NCBI RefSeq assembly: GCF_030816615.1
Contig: NZ_JAUSYD010000001.1
Span: 6,346,501 to 6,410,500, forward strand
Direction: 5' to 3'
Source: Streptomyces sp. B1I3
Lineage (GTDB): Bacteria; Actinomycetota; Actinomycetes; Streptomycetales; Streptomycetaceae
Length of the DNA: 64,000 bases
Shown: one piece after another, positions 33,630 through 41,441 of the stretch
Numbering within the stretch: the first letter of the stretch is position 1
Layout of the letters: each line of letters starts with the position of its first letter
Made by a program: the position numbers and the translations under genes
Notes under the pieces: generated by a model
The model's database searches: none
The model's input: only the letters and a program-made list of their open reading frames with translations
What the model was told of the DNA's origin: nothing

Positions 33630-34652
33630 TCAGCCTTCCTGGAGGGTGGTGAGGCCGTGCGAGATGAAGACGGGGACCAGGTCGCCGATGCGGTCGAAGC
33701 CGGCGCCGACCGTCTGGCCCAGGGTGTAGCGGTAGTGGATGCCCTCGAGGATCGCGGCGAGCTTGAACCACGCGAAGGCCGTGTACCAGGAGATGGCCGA
33801 GGTGTCCCGGCCGGAGCGGGCGGCATAGCGCTCGATCAGCTCGGCGGGGCTCGGGTGGCCCGCGGCCCCGCTGGTGGTGGAGACCGGGGACTCCGGCAGG
33901 TCCAGGTCGGAGCTGTACATCACCAGCAGGCCGAGGTCGGTCAGCGGGTCGCCGAGCGTGGACATCTCCCAGTCCAGCACCGCCTTGATCCGGTCGTCGG
34001 AACCGATCAGCACGTTGTCCAGGCGGTAGTCACCGTGGACGACGGCGGGGGCGGGGGAGACGGGGAGCTCCCTGCCGAGCGCGGCGTGCAACTCGTCGAT
34101 CCCGGCCAGCTCACGGTTGCGCGAGGCGTCGAGCTGCTTGCCCCAGCGCCGCAGCTGCCGGTCCAGGAAGCCCTCGGGCCGCCCGAAGTCGCCGAGGCCG
34201 ACCGCCGAGGGGTCCACGGCGTGCAGGTCCACCAGGGTGTCCACGAGCCCCAGCACGGCCGCCCGGGTGCGCTCGGCGCCCAGGGGCGCGAGCTGCTCGG
34301 CGGTCCGGTACGGGGTCCCCTCGACGTACTCCATGACGTAGAAGGACGAGCCGATGACCGAGTCGTCCTCGCAGAGCAGGACCGGCCCGGGCACGGGCAC
34401 GGCCGTGGGGTGCAGCGCGCTGATCACCCGGTGCTCGCGCTTCATGTCGTGCGCGGTGGCCAGCACATGGCCGAGCGGCGGCCGGCGGACGACCCACTGC
34501 CCGGTACCGTCGGTGACGACGTAGGTGAGGTTGGAGCGGCCGCCCTCGATGAGCCGGGCCTCGAGCGGTCCGTTCACCAGGCCCGGCCGCTCGCGGTCGA
34601 GATGGCCGCGCAGCAGGTCGAGGTCGAGACCTGGCGGGTGGACTGGGCTCAT
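33630..34652 (-). CDS. APH-family kinase paired with acyl-CoA dehydrogenase
   Basis: A 340-residue phosphotransferase of the APH/choline-kinase fold: N-lobe GGRSNLTYVVTDGTGQWVVRRPP, catalytic loop VVHGDYRLDNVLIG (Asp base), and metal-binding LDWEMSTLGDPLTDLG. In mammals the same two domains are fused in ACAD10/ACAD11, where the kinase phosphorylates a hydroxyacyl-CoA for removal to enoyl-CoA. Here they are two adjacent genes. That makes an acyl substrate more likely than an antibiotic. ATG 34652 follows GGAGG seven bases upstream. A 14-base operator motif lies 47-60 bases upstream, shared with the SDR operon. Confidence 0.9.
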   Translation of the reverse strand: MSPVHPPGLDLDLLRGHLDRERPGLVNGPLEARLIEGGRSNLTYVVTDGTGQWVVRRPPLGHVLATAHDMKREHRVISALHPTAVPVPGPVLLCEDDSVIGSSFYVMEYVEGTPYRTAEQLAPLGAERTRAAVLGLVDTLVDLHAVDPSAVGLGDFGRPEGFLDRQLRRWGKQLDASRNRELAGIDELHAALGRELPVSPAPAVVHGDYRLDNVLIGSDDRIKAVLDWEMSTLGDPLTDLGLLVMYSSDLDLPESPVSTTSGAAGHPSPAELIERYAARSGRDTSAISWYTAFAWFKLAAILEGIHYRYTLGQTVGAGFDRIGDLVPVFISHGLTTLQEG

Positions 34653-34698
34653 GGTGCGTACCTCCGGGGCGGTGGGGACGATCGGGACCATGATGCCG

Positions 34699-34712
34699 AC
34701 CAGTCGGTATGT
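34699..34712. promoter_or_regulatory. Operator ACATACCGACTGGT (minus strand), copy 2
   Basis: Written on the plus strand as ACCAGTCGGTATGT, this is the exact reverse complement of the 14 bases at 27313-27326. It lies within a perfect palindrome CCGAC-CA-GTCGG (34696-34707), upstream of the APH kinase start at 34652. Confidence 0.74.
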
Positions 34713-34863
34713 CGTCCAGTCTCCGCCCTGAATCGGCCGGACGAACAGGGCCGGTGCCCCGGTGGCCGGCCCTCCCCCCGGACGGGTTCCGCGGGCGGTT
34801 TTCCGGGCGGGGACGGCCCTGCCCTGAGTTGCGGGGGCCCTGGCCCACGCCGATCGTCGGAGG

Positions 34864-35799
34864 ATGAAGGCGATCAGCTACAGCAGGTACGGCGCGGCCG
34901 ACGTCCTGGAGTACGGCGAGCGTCCCGACCCGAAGGTCGGGCCGGACTCGGTCCTCGTCAAGGTACGGGCCGCGGCCGTGAACCCGGTCGACTGGAAGGC
35001 CCGCGAGGGCTACCTCCAGGCGGGACTGGAAGCCGTCTTCCCGGTCATCCCCGGCTGGGACGTCTCCGGCATCGTCGTGCAGCCCGGGGCGGCCGTGGAC
35101 GAGTTCGAGGTGGGCGACGAGGTCATCGGCTACGTCCGCGAGGACTTCCTCTCGCGCGGGACCTTCGCGGAGTACGTCGCCGCCCCCGTGCGCACCCTCG
35201 CCCGCAAACCCCTCAGCCTGAGCTTCGAGGAGGCAGCGGGCCTGCCCCTGTGCGGCCTCACCGCGCACCAGGTGCTGCACCGCGTCCTGAAGGTCCAGGA
35301 GGGCGAGACCGTCCTCGTCCACGCCGCCGCCGGCGGTGTCGGCTCGCTCGCGGTCCAGCTCGCCCGGCACGCGGGCTGCCGGGTCATCGGCACGGCGGGG
35401 CCCCACAACCACGACTACGTACGGCGGCTGGGCGGTGAACCCGTGGAGTACGGCGACGGGCTGGCCGGCCGGCTGCGGGACCTGGCGCCCGACGGCATCG
35501 ACGCCGCGTTCGACACGGTCGGCGGGGAAGCGCTCCGGGTGTCCGCCGAGACCCTCGCGAGCGACGGGCGGCTGGCCTCCGTCGCCGACGCGGAGGTCTT
35601 CTCCTACGGCGGCCGCTACGCCTTCGTACGGCCCGACGCGCAGGACCTCGCGCACCTCGCGGAACTGGCCGAACAGGGCATCGTCTCCGTCCACGTGGAC
35701 CGGGTGTTCCCGCTGGAACAGGCCGTCGACGCCTACCGGCTCAACGAGGAGGGGCGTACCCGCGGGAAGATCGTCGTCACCGTCGGCCGGGAGAGCTGA
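34864..35799 (+). CDS. NADP-dependent quinone-oxidoreductase-like MDR protein
   Basis: A 311-residue zinc-free medium-chain dehydrogenase/reductase. It lacks the zinc ligands of alcohol dehydrogenases and has the quinone-oxidoreductase pattern: MKAISYSRYGAADVLEYGERP, VRAAAVNPVDWKAREG, AAGLPLCGLTAHQ, and the cofactor loop HAAAGGVGSLAVQLARHAG. It reduces quinones or other alpha,beta-unsaturated carbonyls with NADPH. Start ATG 34864 with CGGAGG upstream. It is divergent from the APH kinase gene; whether it shares that operator is unclear because the motif is 150 bases away. Confidence 0.9.
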   Translation: MKAISYSRYGAADVLEYGERPDPKVGPDSVLVKVRAAAVNPVDWKAREGYLQAGLEAVFPVIPGWDVSGIVVQPGAAVDEFEVGDEVIGYVREDFLSRGTFAEYVAAPVRTLARKPLSLSFEEAAGLPLCGLTAHQVLHRVLKVQEGETVLVHAAAGGVGSLAVQLARHAGCRVIGTAGPHNHDYVRRLGGEPVEYGDGLAGRLRDLAPDGIDAAFDTVGGEALRVSAETLASDGRLASVADAEVFSYGGRYAFVRPDAQDLAHLAELAEQGIVSVHVDRVFPLEQAVDAYRLNEEGRTRGKIVVTVGRES

Positions 35800-35812
35800 C
35801 TCCGGCCGGAGG

Positions 35813-36127
35813 TCAGAACAGCGTCGCGGCGGCGAACACCGCGAGGGCGGCCGTGCACGCGGCGGCCGTCAGCGCGAGCCGCGGCGACAGCGGCGCCGGC
35901 ACGGCGGCCGCCGTGCCCGCCATGCGGCGGTGCGCCACCGCGAGGAAGAGCAGCCAGGCCAGCAGGGTCAGCGCCACCGCGATCACCCCGGGCCCGCTCG
36001 CCCCGCCGTGCAGTGCCTGACGGCCGGCGAGCAGCGCCACCACCGTGCAGGACAGCGTCGTACGCCGCCACGCCAGCCGGGTCCGCTCCGGCTGCAGACC
36101 CGGGTCGCGGCCCGCTGCCGTGGTCAC
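35813..36127 (-). CDS. DUF202-family small membrane protein
   Basis: A 104-residue protein starting at GTG 36127, overlapping the preceding DUF202 gene by GTGA. It shows the DUF202 start LQPERTRLAWRRTTLSCTVVALL and three membrane helices (about 25-41, 49-67, 84-104). The function of the family is unknown. Two different DUF202 proteins in tandem are common in actinobacteria, suggesting a two-component membrane complex. It is the last gene of the four-gene minus-strand operon with DMT transporter, NUDIX and YidH-like genes. Confidence 0.85.
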   Translation of the reverse strand: MTTAAGRDPGLQPERTRLAWRRTTLSCTVVALLAGRQALHGGASGPGVIAVALTLLAWLLFLAVAHRRMAGTAAAVPAPLSPRLALTAAACTAALAVFAAATLF

Positions 36128-36519
36128 CGGCCCTCCCACCCGAAGAGGACGACCACCACCATCGCCACGGCGACCACGGCGACGGCCAGACCGAGCAGCG
36201 CCGGGAAGCGCGACACGGGCAGATCCTCGCCCCGCCGCATCGCCCGCTCGCACCGCACCCAGTGGCTGACCGACCGCAGCGCGCAGAGCACCCCGGCGGC
36301 CAGCAGCGCGAGGGCCAGCCCGGTCCGTACCCCGTGGACGAGACCGGGCAGGAACTGGTCCACGGCGAAACCGCCGCCGATCAGCGCGAGCGCGGTCCGG
36401 ATCCAGGCGAGGAAGGTGCGCTCGTTGGCGAGCGAGAAGCGGTAGTCCGGAGTGTCGCCCTCCTCGCGGATCTGCCGCGGTGCGAGCCCTGTCCGCAGAC
36501 CGCGCAGGAACTCGCTCAC
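36124..36519 (-). CDS. YidH-like DUF202-family membrane protein
   Basis: A 131-residue protein. The DUF202 signature follows a 30-residue cytoplasmic N-terminus: PDYRFSLANERTFLAWIRTALALIGGGFAVDQF. Three helices are visible (about 40-57, 67-84, 105-127) with a basic loop between helices 2 and 3 (HWVRCERAMRRGEDLPVSRFP). GTG 36519 overlaps the NUDIX stop by four bases and its own stop overlaps the next start. The gene order implies co-translation with the smaller DUF202 partner. Confidence 0.87.
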   Translation of the reverse strand: MSEFLRGLRTGLAPRQIREEGDTPDYRFSLANERTFLAWIRTALALIGGGFAVDQFLPGLVHGVRTGLALALLAAGVLCALRSVSHWVRCERAMRRGEDLPVSRFPALLGLAVAVVAVAMVVVVLFGWEGR

Positions 36520-37043
36520 GAGCCGTCCGCCTGCGCGGCGGAACGGAACCGCCGCAGCCGGTGGTACGTCTCCAGCCCGTCCGGCACCCACAGCCGGTCG
36601 CCGAGCTGCCGCTCCAGCTCCGCGTCGGTGAGGAAGGTGTGCCAGGCCACCTCCTCCGCCTGCGGGCGCACCGGCAGCTCGCACCGCACCTGGTACACCG
36701 CGGACCACCAGCTGTGCCCGGCGTTCTCGTACAGGAACGTGAACAGCGGCTCGGGGCGGGGGAGGCCCTGGACGCCCAGCTCCTCCTCGGCCTCCCGCAG
36801 CGCGGCGTCGTCGTAGGACTCGCCCGCGCCCACCACCCCGCCGACGAACATGTCGTAGTGCGAGGGGAAGACCAGCTTGGTCGCCGTCCTGCGGTGCACG
36901 AAGAGTCGGCCCGCGGCGTCCCTGGCCTCGACGAACACGCAGCGGTGGCGCAGGCCCCGCGCGGTCGCCTCGCCGCGCGGCGCCTGCCCCACCACCTCGT
37001 CGTTCTCGTCCACGATGTCCAGGATCTCGTCAGCCGGAGTCAT
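36516..37043 (-). CDS. NUDIX hydrolase
   Basis: A 175-residue protein with the complete Nudix box GGVVGAGESYDDAALREAEEELGV (form GX5EX7REUXEEXGU) and the fold's N-terminal strands (DEILDIVDENDEVVGQAPRGEATARGLRHRCVFV). This resembles the isopentenyl-diphosphate-isomerase-like/YfcD branch, whose bacterial members hydrolyse unidentified nucleoside or pyrophosphate compounds. The start is ATG 37043, with ATG 37052 as an alternative; either overlaps the end of the upstream DMT gene at 37030. The stop overlaps the YidH-like start. The substrate is unknown. Confidence 0.88.
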   Translation of the reverse strand: MTPADEILDIVDENDEVVGQAPRGEATARGLRHRCVFVEARDAAGRLFVHRRTATKLVFPSHYDMFVGGVVGAGESYDDAALREAEEELGVQGLPRPEPLFTFLYENAGHSWWSAVYQVRCELPVRPQAEEVAWHTFLTDAELERQLGDRLWVPDGLETYHRLRRFRSAAQADGS

Positions 37044-37947
37044 GGCGTCCATCCAACCCCACGCCGTGGACCTCCGTTGAACCGTGCTGCTCCTTGCCCG
37101 CCGGCATCGCCGGGTGCAGCCCGAGCAGCACGATCCCGGCCACGATCGCCGCGAGGCCCGCCGCCTGCCATGCCAGGGCGCCGACGTCGGTGCGGACCTG
37201 GTCGCCGAGGAACCCGATCCCGCAGACGATCCCGGCCAGCGGCTGGGCGGCGGTCAGCGCGGGCAGGGACATCCGAAGTGGCCCCGCCTCGAAGGCGCTC
37301 TGGACGATGATCAGGCTGGTCACACCCATGACGACCAGCGCGTACGGCTGCCAGCTCGTGAACAGGGCTCCCCAGCCGCCGTCGGCCAGCCGCAGACCAC
37401 AGACCCGGGTCAGGGCGTCCTGGAGCCCGTACAGCAGTCCCCCGGCCAGCCCCAGCAGCGTGGGGGCCCACGGGGTGCGCGGGTGCCTGGCGAAGGCCGT
37501 GAGCACGAGCGCGAGCCCCGCCACCACGCCGATCACCAGCCAGTGCCGCAACGGCTCGGTCACCGCCTCGCCGCCGCGTGGCCGGCCGCCCAGCAGGAAG
37601 GCGATGACGCCGCCGGCCAGCAGCCAGAGGCCGCCCCAGCCCTGCCGGCCGAGTCGCTGCCCGGTGAAGTAGCGCGACAGGGCCAGAGCGAAGAGCAGGT
37701 TGGTGGCCAGCAGCGGTTCGACGACCGACACCTCGCCCTGCCCGAGCGCGAGCGCCCCGAGGACCATGCCGCAGATCATCAGACCGATGCCGGCCAGCCA
37801 GCTCGGCACCCTCATCAGGTCCAGCAGGAGTCGGGGCGACAGGAAGTCGCTCGGCGGCGCGCGGCGGGCCGCGTCCTGCTGCAGGACGAAGCCGAAGCCC
37901 GTACAGCACGCGGCGCCCACGGAGAGCAGGAGTACCAGCAAGGACAC
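37030..37947 (-). CDS. DMT-superfamily (EamA/NIPA-like) transporter
   Basis: A 305-residue membrane protein with nine or ten helices. GTG 37947 starts the protein at VSLLVLLLSVGAACCTGFGFVLQQDAARRAP, which matches the N-terminus of actinobacterial DMT/NIPA-like proteins. The loop GEVSVVEPLLATNLLFALALSRYFTGQRLG and the second-half GPLRMSLPALTAAQPLAGIVCGIGFLGDQVRT are typical of this group. The transported compound is not known. It is the first gene of the operon leading to NUDIX and DUF202 genes, with its end overlapping the NUDIX start. Confidence 0.85.
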   Translation of the reverse strand: MSLLVLLLSVGAACCTGFGFVLQQDAARRAPPSDFLSPRLLLDLMRVPSWLAGIGLMICGMVLGALALGQGEVSVVEPLLATNLLFALALSRYFTGQRLGRQGWGGLWLLAGGVIAFLLGGRPRGGEAVTEPLRHWLVIGVVAGLALVLTAFARHPRTPWAPTLLGLAGGLLYGLQDALTRVCGLRLADGGWGALFTSWQPYALVVMGVTSLIIVQSAFEAGPLRMSLPALTAAQPLAGIVCGIGFLGDQVRTDVGALAWQAAGLAAIVAGIVLLGLHPAMPAGKEQHGSTEVHGVGLDGRHDSG

Positions 37948-38108
37948 GGTCCGACGATAGCCCCGCAGCCGTACCGGACGCGTGAGGCCGCCGTCGACCG
38001 GACGGTTGACGTGGGAGCGGCCGGTACCCAAGATCTGACGCACGAGTAACTTCGCACCGGGCGGCGACCCGCGCCGGGTCGCCCCGCATGCCCCGAAGGA
38101 CGGAACCC

Positions 38109-39764
38109 ATGGCGTACGACGCTGATGTCATCGTGATCGGGGCGGGGCTCGCGGGTCTGGTGGCCACCGCCGAGCTCGTCGACGCGGGCCGGACGGTGAT
38201 CCTGCTCGACCAGGAACCCGAGCAGTCCCTCGGCGGTCAGGCGCACTGGTCCTTCGGCGGCCTCTTCCTCGTCGACTCACCCGAACAGCGCCGGATGCGG
38301 ATCAAGGACAGCCACGACCTGGCCCTCCAGGACTGGTACGGCACGGCCGGCTTCGACCGCAAGGAGGACCACTGGCCGCGGCAGTGGGCCCAGGCGTACG
38401 TCGACTTCGCGGCCGGTGAGAAGCGGTCCTGGCTCCACGCCCAGGGGCTGCGGCTCTTCCCCGTCGTCGGCTGGGCCGAGCGGGGCGGCTACGACGCGAA
38501 CGGCCACGGCAACTCCGTCCCCCGCTTCCACATCACCTGGGGCACCGGCCCCGGTGTCGTCGCCCCCTTCGAACGCAGGGTGCGCGAAGGTGTGGCGAAA
38601 GGGCTCGTCCGGCTGCGGTTCCGCCACCGGGTGACGGGCCTCGGCCGCTCGGCCGGGACGGTCGACACGGTCACCGGCGAGATCCTCCGGGAGAGCGGTG
38701 CCGAGCGGGGCACCGCGAGCACCCGCGAGGTCACCGGTGCCTTCGAGCTCCGGGCCCAGGCTGTGGTCGTCACCTCCGGAGGCATCGGCGGCAACCACGA
38801 CCTCGTGCGTGCCCAGTGGCCCGAGAGGCTGGGCACCCCGCCCGGGAAGATGCTGTCCGGGGTTCCCGCGCACGTCGACGGGCTGATGCTCGGCATCACG
38901 GAGGAGGCGGGCGCGCACCACATCAACCGCGACCGGATGTGGCACTACACCGAGGGCATCGAGAACTGGAACCCGATCTGGGCCAGGCACGGCATCCGCA
39001 TCCTCCCCGGCCCCTCCTCCCTCTGGCTGGACGCCCGCGGCAAGCGGCTCCCCGTCCCGTTGTTCCCCGGCTTCGACACGCTGGGCACCCTCGAACACAT
39101 CATGAGGTCCGGCCACGGCTACACCTGGTTCGTCCTGGACCGGAAGATCATCGGCAAGGAGTTCGCGCTCTCCGGGTCCGAGCAGAACCCCGACCTGACC
39201 GGCAAGTCGGTCCGCGGGGTGATCGGCAGGGCGCGCGCCGACGTCCCGGCGCCGGTCAGGGCGTTCATGGACAAGGGCGTGGACTTCGTCGTCGAGAAGG
39301 ACCTGGGCGCGCTGGTGCGCGGCATGAACGCGCTGACGGGCGACACGCTGATCGACGAGGACGACCTGCGCCGTGAGATCACGGCGCGCGACCGGGAGAT
39401 CGCCAACCCCTTCACCAAGGACCTGCAGGTCACCGCGATCCGCGGAGCCCGCACCTACCTGGGCGACAAGCTGATCCGCACGGCCCGCCCGCACCGCATC
39501 CTCGACCCCGCGGCGGGCCCGCTGATCGCCGTACGGCTCAACATCCTGACCCGCAAGTCCCTCGGAGGCCTGGAGACGGACCTGTCCTCCCGCGTACTGA
39601 CGGCGGACGGTTCCCCGTTGCCCGGCGTGTACGCGGCAGGCGAGGCGGCGGGCTTCGGGGGCGGCGGGGTCCACGGCTACCGCTCCCTGGAGGGCACGTT
39701 CCTCGGCGGCTGCATCTTCTCGGGCAGGGTCGCGGGCAGGGCGGCGGCGGAGGCGACCGGCTGA
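38109..39764 (+). CDS. FAD-binding dehydrogenase (KsdD/fumarate-reductase-like)
   Basis: A 551-residue flavoprotein of the FAD_binding_2 family. The N-terminal Rossmann loop is VIGAGLAGLVATAEL with an acidic residue ending strand 2 (LLDQE). The SLGGQAHWSFGGLF region contacts FAD, and the C-terminus has the second FAD segment GVYAAGEAAGFGGGGVHGYRSLEGTFLGGCIFSG. Relatives include 3-ketosteroid delta-1-dehydrogenase, but the active-site tyrosines of that enzyme cannot be confirmed here, so only the family is claimed. Start ATG 38109 follows GAAGGACGGA. It is alone in its orientation, with no steroid genes nearby. Confidence 0.88.
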   Translation: MAYDADVIVIGAGLAGLVATAELVDAGRTVILLDQEPEQSLGGQAHWSFGGLFLVDSPEQRRMRIKDSHDLALQDWYGTAGFDRKEDHWPRQWAQAYVDFAAGEKRSWLHAQGLRLFPVVGWAERGGYDANGHGNSVPRFHITWGTGPGVVAPFERRVREGVAKGLVRLRFRHRVTGLGRSAGTVDTVTGEILRESGAERGTASTREVTGAFELRAQAVVVTSGGIGGNHDLVRAQWPERLGTPPGKMLSGVPAHVDGLMLGITEEAGAHHINRDRMWHYTEGIENWNPIWARHGIRILPGPSSLWLDARGKRLPVPLFPGFDTLGTLEHIMRSGHGYTWFVLDRKIIGKEFALSGSEQNPDLTGKSVRGVIGRARADVPAPVRAFMDKGVDFVVEKDLGALVRGMNALTGDTLIDEDDLRREITARDREIANPFTKDLQVTAIRGARTYLGDKLIRTARPHRILDPAAGPLIAVRLNILTRKSLGGLETDLSSRVLTADGSPLPGVYAAGEAAGFGGGGVHGYRSLEGTFLGGCIFSGRVAGRAAAEATG

Positions 39765-39784
39765 GCCGCCCGGGGCCGGTCCGG

Positions 39785-40210
39785 TCACTCCAGCCGCTCC
39801 ACCACCCGGAACCTCTCCGCCACCACCATCGTCCCGTCGTCCACGGTGAACGCCGGATCGTCCAGCGCCTCCCGCATCTCCTCGCTGTGCCAGAACGCCT
39901 CGTGCGCCGCGCGCCACGCGGCCACCGAGGTGTACCCCTCGCCCTCGTCGAGGACGTGCTGCAGGTCGACCGATCCCAGGGGGAGCACGCGGACCTCCGT
40001 CACCTCGACGACGGCGACCTCACGCCCGCCGGAGTCGATGAGCGCGGACCGTTCGCCCACCGGTGGAAGCTCCTCCTTCTCCGCCTCGTACTCCACGAGC
40101 AGCCCGGAGGTGGAGACCTTCTCGCCGGCGAGTACGGCCGCGACCAGCCGGTCGCGCAGCGGCCCGGGAAGGGCGAGAGGGAGGGGTTTGAGCGCTTCAC
40201 GGTTCTCCAT
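39785..40210 (-). CDS. ASCH-domain protein
   Basis: A 141-residue protein with the PUA-like ASCH fold: LPGPLRDRLVAAVLAGEKVSTSGLLVEYEAEKEELPPVGERSALIDSGGREVAVVEVTEVRVLPLGSVDLQHVLDEGEGYTSVAAWRAAHEAFW. ASCH domains bind RNA or modified nucleosides; one member hydrolyses N4-acetylcytidine. The conserved Lys/Thr positions of that hydrolase may correspond to Lys31 and Thr34 region here, but I cannot confirm activity. It stands alone, convergent with the flavoprotein and divergent from the TPR-like gene. Confidence 0.85.
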   Translation of the reverse strand: MENREALKPLPLALPGPLRDRLVAAVLAGEKVSTSGLLVEYEAEKEELPPVGERSALIDSGGREVAVVEVTEVRVLPLGSVDLQHVLDEGEGYTSVAAWRAAHEAFWHSEEMREALDDPAFTVDDGTMVVAERFRVVERLE

Positions 40211-40445
40211 CCCAGCAGTGTGGCACGCGTCACTTCACCCCCTCGCGACACCTCCGCACCGCGGTCCGAGCTGCGCGGATGGTGTGGACCAATGACCGCG
40301 CAAGGTCAACTGGGCTAGCGACGCGGGGAGTTGCGGACGGCGTGCGCTTGACTCGGAGCACCCCCTGCCGGTTTGCTGTGCGCGATCGTCTGCTCGCACA
40401 CAGCATCGAACCGCTCGCCCGTCGCGTCGAGAAGGAAACCTGCGG

Positions 40446-41408
40446 ATGTCCCCGCCTCCGCCGCCCCTGGGCCGCTCCCGCCGCAGGGCCGGACGCTCGG
40501 ACCACGCGTTCGACCCGGCCCTTGGCGACCAGGAACTCATCGACGCACGCGACCGGTTCACGCAGGGGCGGTGGGCAGGAGCCCGGTCCCTGCTCGTGAC
40601 GACCGGCACGGACTGGGACCGGCGCGGCCACCGTGTCCTCACCCTCGCCGCTGTCCCGTCCGCCACCGGATGGGCCCGTGACTGGCTGCTCGCCGAGCCG
40701 GACAGCCCCGACGCCGCCACCCTCCTCGCCTGCGCCGCCGTCACCCGCAGCCTGCGCCCGAAGGCCGATGACGCCGAACGCGACGCCGCCCGCGACGCCT
40801 GCCTGGCCGCCGCCGCACTCGCCCCCGCCGACCCGACCCCCTGGCTGGGCCTGATGCTGCTGCACCGCACGTACGGCACCTGGGAGGAGACCGGCCGGCA
40901 CTTCGAGAAGATCCGCGCACGCCACCCCGAACACCACCAGGCGCACCACCTCATGACGGCCCGGCTCGCCGAGTCCCGGCCCACTGGCGACCCGCTCCAC
41001 GAGGTGTACGACTTCGCCGCATGGGCCGCCGAACAGGCCCCGGCCGACTCGCCGCTCGCCATGCTCCCCGTCGTCGCACACGCCGAGCGCTACCGCGTCC
41101 TGGTCGCGGCGGGCCATGCGTCCGAGGACCCTGCGGCGTCCGGCCACTGGGCCGGACGCCGGGCCCGCCAGGTGATGAAGGCAGCTTTCGACTGGTGGCT
41201 GGAATGGGAGCGCGAGGACCACCCCCGCCACCACGCCGACCTCAACTTTCTCGCCCACGCCAAGACCTGCGAGGGCCGCCCCGCCGAGGCCGCCGCCCTC
41301 TTCCACCGCATCGGCCCGCACGCGACCGCCGCCCCCTGGTCGTACTCCGGCCGTGATCCGTACCCCGCATTCCTCGCCGCGCGCGGCTACGCGCTCGGTA
41401 CCCCGTGA
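40446..41408 (+). CDS. Hypothetical protein with TPR-like helical repeats
   Basis: A 320-residue soluble protein with no recognised enzymatic motif. It is composed of Ala-rich helical pairs of the tetratricopeptide style (ELIDARDRFTQGRWAGARSLL; AARDACLAAAALAPADPTPWLGLMLLHRTYGTWEETGRHFEKIRARHPEHHQAHHLMTARL). Proteins of this sort occur in many Streptomyces as stand-alone genes of unknown role. Start ATG 40446 with GAAGGAAA upstream. The permease gene follows after 33 bases on the same strand, so the two may be co-transcribed. Confidence 0.75.
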   Translation: MSPPPPPLGRSRRRAGRSDHAFDPALGDQELIDARDRFTQGRWAGARSLLVTTGTDWDRRGHRVLTLAAVPSATGWARDWLLAEPDSPDAATLLACAAVTRSLRPKADDAERDAARDACLAAAALAPADPTPWLGLMLLHRTYGTWEETGRHFEKIRARHPEHHQAHHLMTARLAESRPTGDPLHEVYDFAAWAAEQAPADSPLAMLPVVAHAERYRVLVAAGHASEDPAASGHWAGRRARQVMKAAFDWWLEWEREDHPRHHADLNFLAHAKTCEGRPAEAAALFHRIGPHATAAPWSYSGRDPYPAFLAARGYALGTP

Positions 41409-41441
41409 TGCAGCCGCTCTCAACGAAGGGACACCGCCGCC

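Noticed and set aside
33630-34652. Aminoglycoside resistance phosphotransferase.
   Set aside because: The fold is APH-like, but coupling to an acyl-CoA dehydrogenase and a shared acyl-CoA operator points to a catabolic kinase.
38109-39764. Calling the flavoprotein a 3-ketosteroid delta-1-dehydrogenase.
   Set aside because: Only the FAD-binding parts match; no steroid catabolism genes are nearby and the catalytic tyrosines could not be confirmed.
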